DNA of 53,900 bases. Source: a virus. The DNA is taken from positions 1 through 53,900 of IMG/VR virus record IMGVR_UViG_3300032308_002516; one strand, 5' to 3'. Both the position numbers and the translations under genes were made by a program. The notes below the pieces were generated by a model that made no database searches, was not told the origin of the DNA, and worked only from the letters and a program-made list of their open reading frames with translations. Each line of letters begins with the position of its first letter. The first letter of the stretch is position 1. Of this stretch, positions 1 through 8,017 are shown one piece after another.

Positions 1-69
1 AAACTCAAAAATGGAGTAAAGTGGTTAGATACTCCGGAGCATCGGTCGATTAAAATAAACGGTCATTGA
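1..69 (+). CDS. 3' end of an unidentified plus-strand gene (partial)
   Basis: An open frame runs from the first base to a TGA at 67-69. It encodes about 22 residues (…NGVKWLDTPEHRSIKINGH) with codon use like the neighbouring genes. Its 3' end would overlap the convergent gene that ends at 50, as other convergent pairs in this window do. The piece is too short to assign a family, and it could be chance. Confidence 0.4.
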   Translation, partial: KLKNGVKWLDTPEHRSIKINGH

Positions 70-688
70 GACTGATTTGTATAGCATCTCTTTGACCGTT
101 GATATTGTGAACACTGTGTAGTATTCTAGCATTTAGAATCACCCATCTTTCTTTTTCAAATTGTACTTCTTTTAATTTGATCATGTTTTTAAAAATATTT
201 GTGTAAACATTGCGATCTCGAATTATTGGATGACCGTTTTCTCTCCACCATATCGTTGTCTGATCGGCATTACTAACATCAAACAGATAAAGCAATAGGT
301 AATCCCTTGTGGTGTCGGTGTGAGGACCTAATACTTGGTCTTCTTCATTTTCCTTATGAGACGGTGCTATAGAAGCATCGATAAATCTATCAGTAATGTT
401 TTCTGATATCCATTGTTTGAATTTCTCGTTTACTGAAAAACGAACCACTGACCTACTTGTTATAGTTTTTCCGTGATCATTTAATTTCCTAAACATTTTA
501 TAAGAAATTTCTTTCTTTTCATCATCGACTTTTTGTACCCACTGTGATGTCAAAGATTGTAATTTTTTAGATTCCTCTAACTCAGCCCGTTTGATTCTAA
601 GAACATTTTTTGATTCTTCTAAAAACTTTTCAGGAACTTTGGGCAAGTCTAAATATCTATAGTACCAAATTTCTTCTTCTAGAGACAT
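50..688 (-). CDS. 2OG-Fe(II) oxygenase-like protein
   Basis: This 212-aa protein carries the signature of a cupin-fold 2-oxoglutarate/Fe(II) oxygenase: an HTD metal motif (H123 and D125) in a G-P-H-T-D context, a distal His (H191 or H194) and a downstream Arg (R200) that would hold the 2OG carboxylate. Such enzymes hydroxylate or desaturate small molecules, proteins or nucleic acids; the substrate cannot be told here. The first 90 residues are charged and helical with no clear domain. I start at the ATG at 688; a TTG four codons upstream (700) is in frame but less likely. It is divergent from the Rieske gene at 780 and is one of nine such oxygenases in the first 21 kb. Confidence 0.75.
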   Translation of the reverse strand: MSLEEEIWYYRYLDLPKVPEKFLEESKNVLRIKRAELEESKKLQSLTSQWVQKVDDEKKEISYKMFRKLNDHGKTITSRSVVRFSVNEKFKQWISENITDRFIDASIAPSHKENEEDQVLGPHTDTTRDYLLLYLFDVSNADQTTIWWRENGHPIIRDRNVYTNIFKNMIKLKEVQFEKERWVILNARILHSVHNINGQRDAIQISLNDRLF

Positions 689-764
689 ATTTTTTTCCAA
701 TATATATATTTTAATTTATGCGAATTTTCAAAACCAGAATAAATTTGTTTGATAAAAAAACAAC

Positions 765-772
765 AATAAATA
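765..772 (+). promoter_or_regulatory. T4-type late promoter box (AATAAATA)
   Basis: AATAAATA matches the T4/cyanophage late consensus NATAAATA and lies 7 nt upstream of the ATG at 780. Initiation 5-7 nt after the box would give an mRNA with essentially no leader. Confidence 0.6.
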
Positions 773-779
773 TCATTCT

Positions 780-1637
780 ATGTTCTTAGCCCATAAATCA
801 GATCTTAAAATCAATTTTGCCAAACCATTGATACAATTTGACAAGAAAAAAATTTTAGTTAACAATCAAAGTTTGATGTTGTTAAACAATATCTGCCCTC
901 ATCAAGGAAGTCTTATCTTAACCGAACCCACAGACAAAATTAGCTGCAGATATCATGGCTGGACCTGGGATCATGCAGGTAGGCCTCTAAATTCCGGCAA
1001 TACTGAAATATGTAATAATTTTAATTTAGTTAAAAAAAATACCTACGAAATTAACGATTTAATTTTTACTGATCCTATTGATTTAGGATCAATCAAAGAA
1101 ATAGATTTTAGTTATATGACTCTAGTTGAATCCAGGGTAGATAGCGTACTTACTGATTACGGAAATATTATAGATGTATTTTTGGACGTAGATCATATAC
1201 CCATCGTTCATTCTTCTATATACGACAGCATAGGAGTGAAAAATGATGTTGAGTGGGTGTATTATGATTGGGGTAGCATTCAACTAGTTCATCAATCCAC
1301 TGACTATTCTGAAGAGTTCAAAGAAACATTAATAGGGATGCCTGATCAAAAATTAGCAGCAGTATGGATTACTGTATATCCATATACAACTATTGAATGG
1401 CAACCCGGAGCTTTGTTTATCAATGTATGTGTTCCTAGAAATGAATGTACTGATGTTTGTGTTTTCAAATACAGAGATAGTAGATATAGAGAAAATAATT
1501 GGAAGATAAATTCTGAGATATGGGAAACTGCCTGGTTACAAGATAAACAGCAAGCAGAATCAATAATAAACAGATCCATGTTTGATGCTCATCTAGAAAC
1601 CAGTAAGATACATTTTAGAAATTGGAATAAAAAATGA
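780..1637 (+). CDS. Rieske [2Fe-2S] non-heme iron oxygenase
   Basis: The 285-aa product has an N-terminal Rieske domain with CPH (C39, H41) and CRYHGW (C56, H59) cluster ligands. A catalytic domain follows with a D-x-D-H-x4-H element (H139, H144), as in the iron site of ring-hydroxylating or quaternary-amine-demethylating oxygenases; D255 is a candidate third ligand. It is shorter than the usual 350-450 aa alpha subunit, and no dedicated reductase is in the window, so electrons would have to come from host proteins. Its stop overlaps the next start (ATGA at 1634-1637), coupling it to a PP-loop protein. Reaction inferred from the family: O2-dependent hydroxylation or demethylation of an unknown small molecule. 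Confidence 0.85.
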   Translation: MFLAHKSDLKINFAKPLIQFDKKKILVNNQSLMLLNNICPHQGSLILTEPTDKISCRYHGWTWDHAGRPLNSGNTEICNNFNLVKKNTYEINDLIFTDPIDLGSIKEIDFSYMTLVESRVDSVLTDYGNIIDVFLDVDHIPIVHSSIYDSIGVKNDVEWVYYDWGSIQLVHQSTDYSEEFKETLIGMPDQKLAAVWITVYPYTTIEWQPGALFINVCVPRNECTDVCVFKYRDSRYRENNWKINSEIWETAWLQDKQQAESIINRSMFDAHLETSKIHFRNWNKK

Positions 1638-2557
1638 TTCACGGTTTTGAAAATGGAAAATTCTATATAGATTTTATTTCTTCTTCTAGACCCATAGGTA
1701 ATATGAGAGAGGAGGCTGACAGAAGGGCGTTAGAGATCGCCAAAGATAATCCAAAATGTATTTTGAGTTTCAGTGGGGGTATAGATAGCCAAAGTGTTCT
1801 GCATAGCTTTTACACACAAGGACTCCCATTAGAAACTGCATTTATGTTCTGTCCCGGATATAACGATAACGAGTACGAACAAGTTAAAATTCTAGACAAA
1901 AAATATAAAATTTCTACAGAAGTTATTACTATTGATCCCATGGCCTGCAGAGAAGAAATTGAATTTTTAAGTCTCGAATTAGATATACCGGGGAAAAATC
2001 ATTTACTACAAAGAAAATTTTTAAGTTATCTCCCACCCGATTATACTTTTATACAAATCGTACATGACCCTTTTGTCTATATCAATCCAGTTTCTAGAAA
2101 CAAATATTACTGTCAAGGTTATTATTGGCCGGAAATAGCTCGGCAAATAGCATTAGACTCACTAGGAAGGCCGGGAAGAAATATATTATACGGTGATACA
2201 TGGCAATTTTTAGCCAGCATTCTTAATGACGATATTTTTAAGTCGGCAATGATCTCCTCACAGTACTTTGATAACAACGGAGCTACTATTGCTGGAAAAG
2301 ATCTTCGTGGTGTGGATAGATGGGATTATTATATCAAACCCTTAATTTATGGAAAATATTGGAAAGACGAGTTGATCTATTTTACCAAGTATCGTGGGTT
2401 TGAATTAATACCATATCTTAATGATAAAACTCCTAAAATAAAGAAACACATGATAGCCTATCCCTATGAAGAAATTATTTCTTTTTTAACTTCTCAAAAA
2501 ACAGAAGTAAAAAGAGTTTACGAAAATGTAGATTATAATCTTTCGGAAATACTTTGA
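1634..2557 (+). CDS. PP-loop ATP-pyrophosphatase (asparagine synthetase-like)
   Basis: The 307-aa protein has the PP-loop signature SGGIDS at residues 47-52 after a beta strand (ILSF), as in asparagine synthetase C-domains, NAD synthetase, QueC and sugar amidotransferases. These enzymes adenylate a carbonyl and let an amine or thiol displace AMP. There is no N-terminal glutaminase domain, so the nitrogen donor would be ammonia or another protein. It is coupled at both ends: ATGA overlap with the Rieske gene and TGATG overlap with the next PP-loop gene. The substrate is unknown. It belongs to a different subgroup from the following gene. Confidence 0.75.
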   Translation: MIHGFENGKFYIDFISSSRPIGNMREEADRRALEIAKDNPKCILSFSGGIDSQSVLHSFYTQGLPLETAFMFCPGYNDNEYEQVKILDKKYKISTEVITIDPMACREEIEFLSLELDIPGKNHLLQRKFLSYLPPDYTFIQIVHDPFVYINPVSRNKYYCQGYYWPEIARQIALDSLGRPGRNILYGDTWQFLASILNDDIFKSAMISSQYFDNNGATIAGKDLRGVDRWDYYIKPLIYGKYWKDELIYFTKYRGFELIPYLNDKTPKIKKHMIAYPYEEIISFLTSQKTEVKRVYENVDYNLSEIL

Positions 2558-3789
2558 TGAAAAATAAAATTGGATTTTACTATAAAGTCAAAGACAAAAT
2601 ATTTTACAATAAAATAGATGCGATCATGCATGCTAGTAAAACTTTAGACGATGTCTCTTGGCACTTTCACCAAGATATATTTGAAAAAATAAATTGGACT
2701 ATAGAACCGGATGCAGACTTAGATGAATTCTATAAAAATCGAGCCCAACAAATACGAGAAGAATATGACTATGTCGTAATTTTATGTAGCGGCGGAGCGG
2801 ATAGTACCAATGTCGTAAAGAGTTTTTTAAACAACGACATTTTTCCTGACGAAATCATAGCGGCAGCACCTATGTCTGGGCTAAACAACTTTGATTTCAA
2901 TACCAAGGATACTAGCCACATAAACACAATGTCCGAAACAAAGTATGCTCAACTTCCGTTGATGGACGAAATATCATCTAAATTTCCCAACGTTAAAATC
3001 ACACTCCATGATTATTTTCATGACATGTTAGATTATAAGTCGGAAGAATGGCTATATCAATGTGAAGATTGGGTTCATCCGTCTAGCCGTGCTAGATATA
3101 GATATGAAAGAATTCCACACTTGAAAAAAATAGCAGAGGCCGGCAAACGCATGGCATTTGTATACGGTATTGATAAACCAACATTAGCTGTAGATGATCA
3201 TACTGGGGATATCTATACTGTATTTGCTGACCTTCCTGTTAACGTTCAGAGATTACCGTTCGATAGGGATTATTTAAATGTAGATAACGTTTTATTTTAC
3301 TGGAATGGTCAATTACCTTTAATGATGGTCAAACAGGCACATCAGTTATCCAGATGGATTTTTAAACCGGAAAATATCAGAGCATTAAAATATCTAAGAA
3401 TACAAAGCAGAGCGTTGAAAACTTCCTGGGCCGAAAACCGATTCCGACATAGCCGATATGAGAGAGCAATAGTTCCCTGCATTTATCCCTCTACGCATAG
3501 ATCGATTTTCCAAGCAGAAAAGCCGATAAGCATTTTTCTAGGAGAACACGACGGTTGGTTCTATCAACTACATAACAAAACTATGCTTAATCAGATGATG
3601 GTATCAGATACCATTAGTTTTTTTAAAAAAATAAATCCTAAATATATTAATCCAGGAAATAACGGATTTCAAACTTTTATTAATTCTTATAAAATTGGAA
3701 AAGTTTCAGACTTTACAGAAAATCAAGATACCTTTAAGAGCATGCTAGATCTACCAGAGGTATTAGTATCTCGTTATTTTGATAGATAA
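2557..3789 (+). CDS. PP-loop protein, long paralogue A
   Basis: This 410-aa protein has a PP-loop SGGADS at residues 78-83, preceded by a conserved REEYDYV stretch. It is clearly paralogous to the gene at 21251: both share a W-x-F-x(3)-IF…W start, the same P-loop block, a DYF-D-ML segment and a C-terminal FLG-HD-WFYQLH motif. The long C-terminal part (residues 200-410) is unlike known asparagine synthetases that I can recognise. I choose the ATG at 2557, which overlaps the previous stop as TGATG; a TTG one codon earlier is possible. The role is probably ATP-dependent amidation or ligation, substrate unknown. Its 3' end overlaps the convergent cupin gene by 16 nt. Confidence 0.75.
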   Translation: MKNKIGFYYKVKDKIFYNKIDAIMHASKTLDDVSWHFHQDIFEKINWTIEPDADLDEFYKNRAQQIREEYDYVVILCSGGADSTNVVKSFLNNDIFPDEIIAAAPMSGLNNFDFNTKDTSHINTMSETKYAQLPLMDEISSKFPNVKITLHDYFHDMLDYKSEEWLYQCEDWVHPSSRARYRYERIPHLKKIAEAGKRMAFVYGIDKPTLAVDDHTGDIYTVFADLPVNVQRLPFDRDYLNVDNVLFYWNGQLPLMMVKQAHQLSRWIFKPENIRALKYLRIQSRALKTSWAENRFRHSRYERAIVPCIYPSTHRSIFQAEKPISIFLGEHDGWFYQLHNKTMLNQMMVSDTISFFKKINPKYINPGNNGFQTFINSYKIGKVSDFTENQDTFKSMLDLPEVLVSRYFDR

Positions 3790-4397
3790 GTTCTGGTTAT
3801 CATCGGATTAGATTCATCTCTAGGGCCATCCTCGCTATCCGGATGGAATGCTACCAAGCTCATACTATGGTCCTGTGTTCTAAATCTATGTTTTGAAAAT
3901 CGATCTAATATAAAAATTGTTCCTGAAGATAATTCATAAATCTGATCATTAACATCTGCGAATCCCTGCCCAGATAGAACCATACCAATTCTCACGCTAG
4001 GATGAGTATGAAAAGTCTGATTTATTTCTGGAGGGAAAAAAAGATAATTAAGACAAGGATCCCCGTCTCTGGGAGCCGGTATCACACAAGAATTAGAACA
4101 TCCGTCTATGTAACTCAGGTTACCCGGAGATAAAGTATTTAAAAGTGTTAGAATTTCTTCATTCATATTGAATCCAAGTAATTCTATAATAACACCTTTC
4201 CCTTCTACTTCAAATCCTTGATTGAGAGAAGCAGATATTTTTCCTTTTCCGGAAATCGAATCTCCTCGTATTTCACCGTCACAGATTATCATTCGAGTTA
4301 TAGATTGATTTTTAAATGATCGAGTACCATTCAAAATTTTAATACTCAAGCGGTGTCGATCAAAAATGTCTGTATCTTGTGTGATAAATCTAATCAT
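3774..4397 (-). CDS. Cupin-domain protein
   Basis: The 207-aa protein ends in a cupin barrel: motif 1 as FHTHPSVRIGMVLSGQG (about residues 132-148) and motif 2 as G-T-x(5)-F-S-x-H (about 162-172). The two His of HTH and the later His are the likely metal ligands. The N-terminal 100 residues are beta-rich and may form a second, degenerate barrel. Cupins include dioxygenases, isomerases and sensors, so the reaction is not defined. It is an isolated reverse-strand gene between two forward genes, with a late-type box 4 nt upstream of its ATG. It overlaps the end of the PP-loop gene by 16 nt. Confidence 0.7.
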   Translation of the reverse strand: MIRFITQDTDIFDRHRLSIKILNGTRSFKNQSITRMIICDGEIRGDSISGKGKISASLNQGFEVEGKGVIIELLGFNMNEEILTLLNTLSPGNLSYIDGCSNSCVIPAPRDGDPCLNYLFFPPEINQTFHTHPSVRIGMVLSGQGFADVNDQIYELSSGTIFILDRFSKHRFRTQDHSMSLVAFHPDSEDGPRDESNPMITRTYLSK

Positions 4398-4401
4398 ACA
4401 T

Positions 4402-4409
4402 TATTTATC
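4402..4409 (-). promoter_or_regulatory. T4-type late promoter box (GATAAATA, minus strand)
   Basis: On the minus strand GATAAATA stands 4 nt before the ATG of the cupin gene, so a transcript from it would be leaderless. Confidence 0.5.
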
Positions 4410-4426
4410 AGTGGGTGTTTTTCCTC

Positions 4427-4434
4427 TATAAATA
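4427..4434 (+). promoter_or_regulatory. T4-type late promoter box (TATAAATA)
   Basis: This exact late consensus lies 20 nt upstream of the radical SAM ATG at 4455. It argues that this ATG, not the in-frame ATG at 4353, is the true start. Confidence 0.65.
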
Positions 4435-4454
4435 TCCGACAGAAATCAAATTAT

Positions 4455-5918
4455 ATGGATATAGTATTATTAACCGCGTGTGTCGGCAAAGAATTTAAAC
4501 TTTTCAGAACTCTAGGAACTTATCAAATCGCATGGTATCTTCGTAACTTTGATTATTCTGTGCAGGTGATAGATTTTATACATAAATTTTCTGAAGAGCA
4601 AATTTGGAAATTGATCGAAAAATATGTAAACGATAAAACAAAAATTGTCGGATACAGCCCAATGATAGATTTTCCGGAACACGGAGAATACAACAATAAG
4701 ATCGAAAGAATATTATTACGTATCAAAAAGAAATTTCCACAGATAAAAATCGTAGCAGGGGGTGCCTCAGCACAGGCGTTTGTTAAGAAATATAGAAATA
4801 AAAGTTTATTTGATGTTATTTTTATGGGACATGCCGAAGATACAATGTTGGCTTTCTGTAACCATATATTTAGAGGGGCCGCACCCCTGGCATATGAAAA
4901 AATCGAGGGAAATGTTGTAATTAGAGAAAATATTCCTCTTCCTCAGATATTTGAAAAATTTGATATTAAAAAATGTACACACACGTGGAGCCAAAATGAT
5001 TTTATACAACCGAGAGAGACTTTGCCGATAGAACTCGGAAGAGGGTGTGTATTTGCCTGTAAATTTTGTCAATATCCTTATATAGGAAAATCTAAAAACG
5101 ATTTTACTAGAGAAATGGAATTAATAAAAGAAGAAATACTTAGAAATTACCAGCAGTTCGGAACAACTCGTTATTACATGGTCGACGATACTTTTAATGC
5201 TGATAGAACACGATTAAAAGAATTTACAGAGATGGTAAAAACTTTACCTTTTGATCTTCAATACGCAGCATATCTAAGACTTGATTTAATTCATAAATGG
5301 TCGGAGCAGGAAGATCTCCTTCCAGAATCGGGATTAGTTAGTTGTTTTTTTGGAATAGAGAGCTTTAATCAAGAAGCAGCAGATTTAGTTGGAAAAGGGT
5401 GGCAAAACAAAAAAGTAAAAGATTATCTTCCTGATCTTTATCATAATAAATGGAAGAGAAAAATTTCTCCGAGACTTGGATTAATTTGCGGACTTCCGCC
5501 TGAAACATTTAATGAAATGTTTGATACCCATAATTGGTTAGTAGAAAATAAATTACCTAGCTGGTATTGGGCGCATCTCCAGATCAATCGTGATAAAATT
5601 AACTCATACACTTCGGAATTCGAAAGAAATGCAGAAAAATATGGTTTTTCTTTCGAAAGCGATAATGGTAGGGTTATCTGGAAACATAGCTTATACAACG
5701 AAAGACAGACCGAAGACATGGCAACCACTCTAAATAATTTGTCTAAGCCTTACACCACCCCTAGCTGGATGCCCCTTTTAGAATTAGGCAATTATACAGA
5801 CGATATAAATCTTTATAGAGTAACGGCCCATGATAGTATAGATTGGAATCCAATACGTCAAGGAAGGCTCAATTTCCTAAAAAATTACTATACCCAACTG
5901 TTAAATCAAAATATCTAA
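4455..5918 (+). CDS. Radical SAM enzyme with B12-binding-like N-terminus
   Basis: The 487-aa protein has the radical SAM [4Fe-4S] motif CxxxCxxC (C198, C202, C205 in ELGRGCVFACKFCQYP). A Rossmann-like N-terminal region of about 150 residues precedes it (IVGYSPMID, IVAGGASA) and resembles the B12-binding domain of class B methylase/cyclase radical SAM proteins, though the DxHxxG cobalamin motif is not obvious. Family knowledge: such enzymes cleave SAM to a 5'-deoxyadenosyl radical for methylation or rearrangement. The start at 4455 is preferred because a late promoter box sits at 4427-4434; an upstream in-frame ATG at 4353 would lie inside the divergent cupin gene. The 3' end overlaps the convergent DUF3050 gene by 4 nt. 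Confidence 0.85.
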   Translation: MDIVLLTACVGKEFKLFRTLGTYQIAWYLRNFDYSVQVIDFIHKFSEEQIWKLIEKYVNDKTKIVGYSPMIDFPEHGEYNNKIERILLRIKKKFPQIKIVAGGASAQAFVKKYRNKSLFDVIFMGHAEDTMLAFCNHIFRGAAPLAYEKIEGNVVIRENIPLPQIFEKFDIKKCTHTWSQNDFIQPRETLPIELGRGCVFACKFCQYPYIGKSKNDFTREMELIKEEILRNYQQFGTTRYYMVDDTFNADRTRLKEFTEMVKTLPFDLQYAAYLRLDLIHKWSEQEDLLPESGLVSCFFGIESFNQEAADLVGKGWQNKKVKDYLPDLYHNKWKRKISPRLGLICGLPPETFNEMFDTHNWLVENKLPSWYWAHLQINRDKINSYTSEFERNAEKYGFSFESDNGRVIWKHSLYNERQTEDMATTLNNLSKPYTTPSWMPLLELGNYTDDINLYRVTAHDSIDWNPIRQGRLNFLKNYYTQLLNQNI

Positions 5919-6706
5919 TTATGCATAAATTGGGATCTGTGATTTTGAATAATATCGGCAACCGAATCCCATAATTCGATTCGAGCTCTAAGAGCTTCAA
6001 TGGCGGCTTGTTCAGCTTCATGTATGTGGACAGGATCGTGATCACAAAGGTCCTGTACTAAAGAAATACTAGCCGGACCATGCTCCTCACTATCTATTTC
6101 TATGTGGCGTTCTAAATAATAATAAAATTTAGGACAATCGATTTTAGAAATATTTAAATTACTGGATAAATTTTGAAACATTTGCGGTATAATAGTTTCT
6201 CTACCAAAACAAAAAGCAGCAGCAATTATATGAGGTTCACCAGTATCAATAAATTTAAATGTTTTTTTTACAAATTTTAAACTAGCGTCGGGAATACTCA
6301 CTTCTTCTATCGCAGAATATACTCCCTGGTCTTTGACAGCTTCCACCCATTTTTCTATAGTGTTAGCATCGGCTCCAACTTCTAACATCGCTTGACAGTA
6401 TAGATCGTGGTGAGCTATACTGTTTATACCGTCTATATCTAGATCACTTTCTTCTGCTAACACGATTTCATTTATGAGTCTAGCTGCACCGCTTCTGATA
6501 TTTCTAGTCGGTATCCAGCAATTTGTACTTGGACAAATATGATTTTGTAGACTCTTTAGAAGACACATAAAATCCCAAACCGCAAAAACATGATGCTCCA
6601 TGAATATATGAAGATCGGTGATATCTTTAATGACATTTCCGACCAATAAAGGATGCTGTTCTAATTGGTTTTTTAACTGATTAATTTTCGTTAGAGGCAA
6701 GATCAT
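5915..6706 (-). CDS. DUF3050 heme-oxygenase-like (HDO-type) protein
   Basis: The 263-aa all-helical protein matches the DUF3050 pattern: FMEHHVFAVWDFM (residues 35-47), an INE-x(4)-EE segment near 78-86 and YLERHIEIDSEEHGP (197-211). The spaced Glu/His residues (E37, H38, E80, E86, E170, E199, H209) are candidates for the di-iron site of heme-oxygenase-like oxidases such as UndA and BesC, which oxidise amines or fatty acids with O2. Specific function unknown. It overlaps the upstream oxygenase gene by ATGA (6703-6706), so the two are translationally coupled and probably act on one pathway. Confidence 0.7.
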   Translation of the reverse strand: MILPLTKINQLKNQLEQHPLLVGNVIKDITDLHIFMEHHVFAVWDFMCLLKSLQNHICPSTNCWIPTRNIRSGAARLINEIVLAEESDLDIDGINSIAHHDLYCQAMLEVGADANTIEKWVEAVKDQGVYSAIEEVSIPDASLKFVKKTFKFIDTGEPHIIAAAFCFGRETIIPQMFQNLSSNLNISKIDCPKFYYYLERHIEIDSEEHGPASISLVQDLCDHDPVHIHEAEQAAIEALRARIELWDSVADIIQNHRSQFMHN

Positions 6707-7209
6707 GATAGCGGATTTTCATTTACACACATCACTATGTGGATTCTATCACTATCTCCACCATTGATAAATGTGTGCTTTTTAGTAGTGTTGGTCCAAT
6801 AAACGAATCCCGCAGGCAATCTTTTACATTGAGAAAAGTGAGGCCATATCATCCAACATTCGTCATTGGTCGTTATAGGAATGTGAATTCTCGGTGTGGG
6901 ATCAGCATGAACTGAGTACATCTTATTCGGGGGCATGATCATTATCCTTGTTCTAAAACCATTATGCTTTTGAATCAACTTTTCGATAATAGTGTTAGAC
7001 AAGCTGGCATGGATGTTGATATATTCTTTTTCTTCTCGAATATCTAACTCTTCAATCCTTCCAGTTCCAATGTCCCAATCATCTAAACCTTCTGTTAAAC
7101 CTTGACAGATTAATTGAAGTTTGCCCTGCCCGTAATTTTTAACAATTTCAAAAACTTCATTTTGTAAATTTTCAAAATCTTCAATTTTGTACAATGGATC
7201 TAATAACAT
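6703..7209 (-). CDS. 2OG-Fe(II) oxygenase / aspartyl-hydroxylase-like protein
   Basis: The compact 168-aa double-stranded beta-helix protein has an H-A-D metal motif (H101, D103), a distal His (H145 in KKHTF) and R155 for 2OG. The R-x-H-I-P-I segment after the metal motif recalls aspartyl/asparaginyl beta-hydroxylase folds. It heads a two-gene minus-strand cassette with the DUF3050 gene. A late-type box AATAAATA lies at 7219-7226, 9 nt before its ATG. Substrate unknown. Confidence 0.75.
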   Translation of the reverse strand: MLLDPLYKIEDFENLQNEVFEIVKNYGQGKLQLICQGLTEGLDDWDIGTGRIEELDIREEKEYINIHASLSNTIIEKLIQKHNGFRTRIMIMPPNKMYSVHADPTPRIHIPITTNDECWMIWPHFSQCKRLPAGFVYWTNTTKKHTFINGGDSDRIHIVMCVNENPLS

Positions 7210-7218
7210 GGTAATTTT

Positions 7219-7226
7219 TATTTATT
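7219..7226 (-). promoter_or_regulatory. T4-type late promoter box (AATAAATA, minus strand)
   Basis: On the minus strand AATAAATA precedes the ATG at 7209 by 9 nt and would drive the oxygenase-DUF3050 pair. Confidence 0.45.
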
Positions 7227-7266
7227 TAGGAGCATAGGCATAAATTAATTTACTGTTCTGGTGAAG

Positions 7267-7295
7267 TTGACAATTTGGATTTTTGATGTTATAAT
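7267..7295 (+). promoter_or_regulatory. Sigma70 promoter, consensus -35/-10
   Basis: TTGACA (7267-7272), a 17-nt spacer and TATAAT (7290-7295) are a perfect bacterial housekeeping promoter. Transcription would start near 7302, leaving a short leader with the strong Shine-Dalgarno GAAAGGAGG before the ATG at 7321. Confidence 0.9.
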
Positions 7296-7320
7296 ATAAC
7301 TATATAGAAAGGAGGGCAAG

Positions 7321-7926
7321 ATGCCTAGCGTATTTTTAGTTAGCGACACGCATTTCGGACACGCTGGCGTTTGCCGCTTCACCCGAAATGACGGTGTTAC
7401 GAAGTTACGTCCCTGGGACGATCCCGCGGAGATGGACGAAGCCATGATCCGGGCTTGGAACGAACGTGTCCGGCCCACAGACAAAGTCTACCATTTGGGC
7501 GATGTTGTCATTAACCGTAAGGCTATGTCAACATTGGCTAGATTAAACGGTGATAAGGTTTTGATCCGTGGTAACCACGATATCTTTAGAGATGACGAAT
7601 ACCGTCAATACTTTAGAGAGTTGAGGGCATACCATGTGATGAACGGTATGATTTTGTCGCACATCCCGGTCCACGCAGATAGTTTGGGTAGATTTGGTGT
7701 TAACATCCACGGTCACTTACACGCAAATCGTGTTCGTAAGGCTCGTGGCGTTGATGCCAGGACTGGTGAAGTTTTATACGGTGACGAGATCGACCCACGT
7801 TACCACTGTGTTTGCGTAGAACAAACACCGAACTTTGCTCCTATCTTATTCGAAGACGTTATCAAGCGTATCGAAGAAGAAGGCGGTGAAATAGGTTTTA
7901 GGAACGGCAACGGTCCTATTATGTGA
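7321..7926 (+). CDS. Calcineurin-like metallophosphoesterase
   Basis: The 201-aa protein shows the metallophosphoesterase motifs in order: SDTHFGH (D-x-H), HLGD, RGNHD, a later LSH and HGHLH, giving the di-metal site of the superfamily. Phage and bacterial relatives hydrolyse phosphodiesters or phosphoproteins; the substrate here is not evident. It has a perfect sigma70 promoter, a strong Shine-Dalgarno and its own intrinsic terminator, so it is a self-contained transcription unit. Its arginines are mostly CGN, while the genes around it mostly use AGA. It looks like a moron-style insertion or an early gene placed in a late-expressed region. Confidence 0.92.
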   Translation: MPSVFLVSDTHFGHAGVCRFTRNDGVTKLRPWDDPAEMDEAMIRAWNERVRPTDKVYHLGDVVINRKAMSTLARLNGDKVLIRGNHDIFRDDEYRQYFRELRAYHVMNGMILSHIPVHADSLGRFGVNIHGHLHANRVRKARGVDARTGEVLYGDEIDPRYHCVCVEQTPNFAPILFEDVIKRIEEEGGEIGFRNGNGPIM

Positions 7927-7943
7927 TATTAACTACGCAGTTT

Positions 7944-7971
7944 ATAGGGCTCCCAGGAGCCCTATTTTTTT
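7944..7971 (+). terminator. Rho-independent terminator
   Basis: An inverted repeat of nine to ten base pairs (ATAGGGCTCC / GGAGCCCTAT) is followed by a T run. It lies 18 nt after the phosphoesterase stop codon. Confidence 0.9.
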
Positions 7972-7977
7972 GGCTGG

Positions 7978-7985
7978 CATAAATA
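7978..7985 (+). promoter_or_regulatory. T4-type late promoter box (CATAAATA)
   Basis: CATAAATA directly follows the terminator and precedes the tail-fibre ATG at 8018 by 32 nt. The leader carries a CAGGAG Shine-Dalgarno. Confidence 0.65.
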
Positions 7986-8017
7986 TAATGAATAGGATAT
8001 TTCCAGGAGTTATTACT

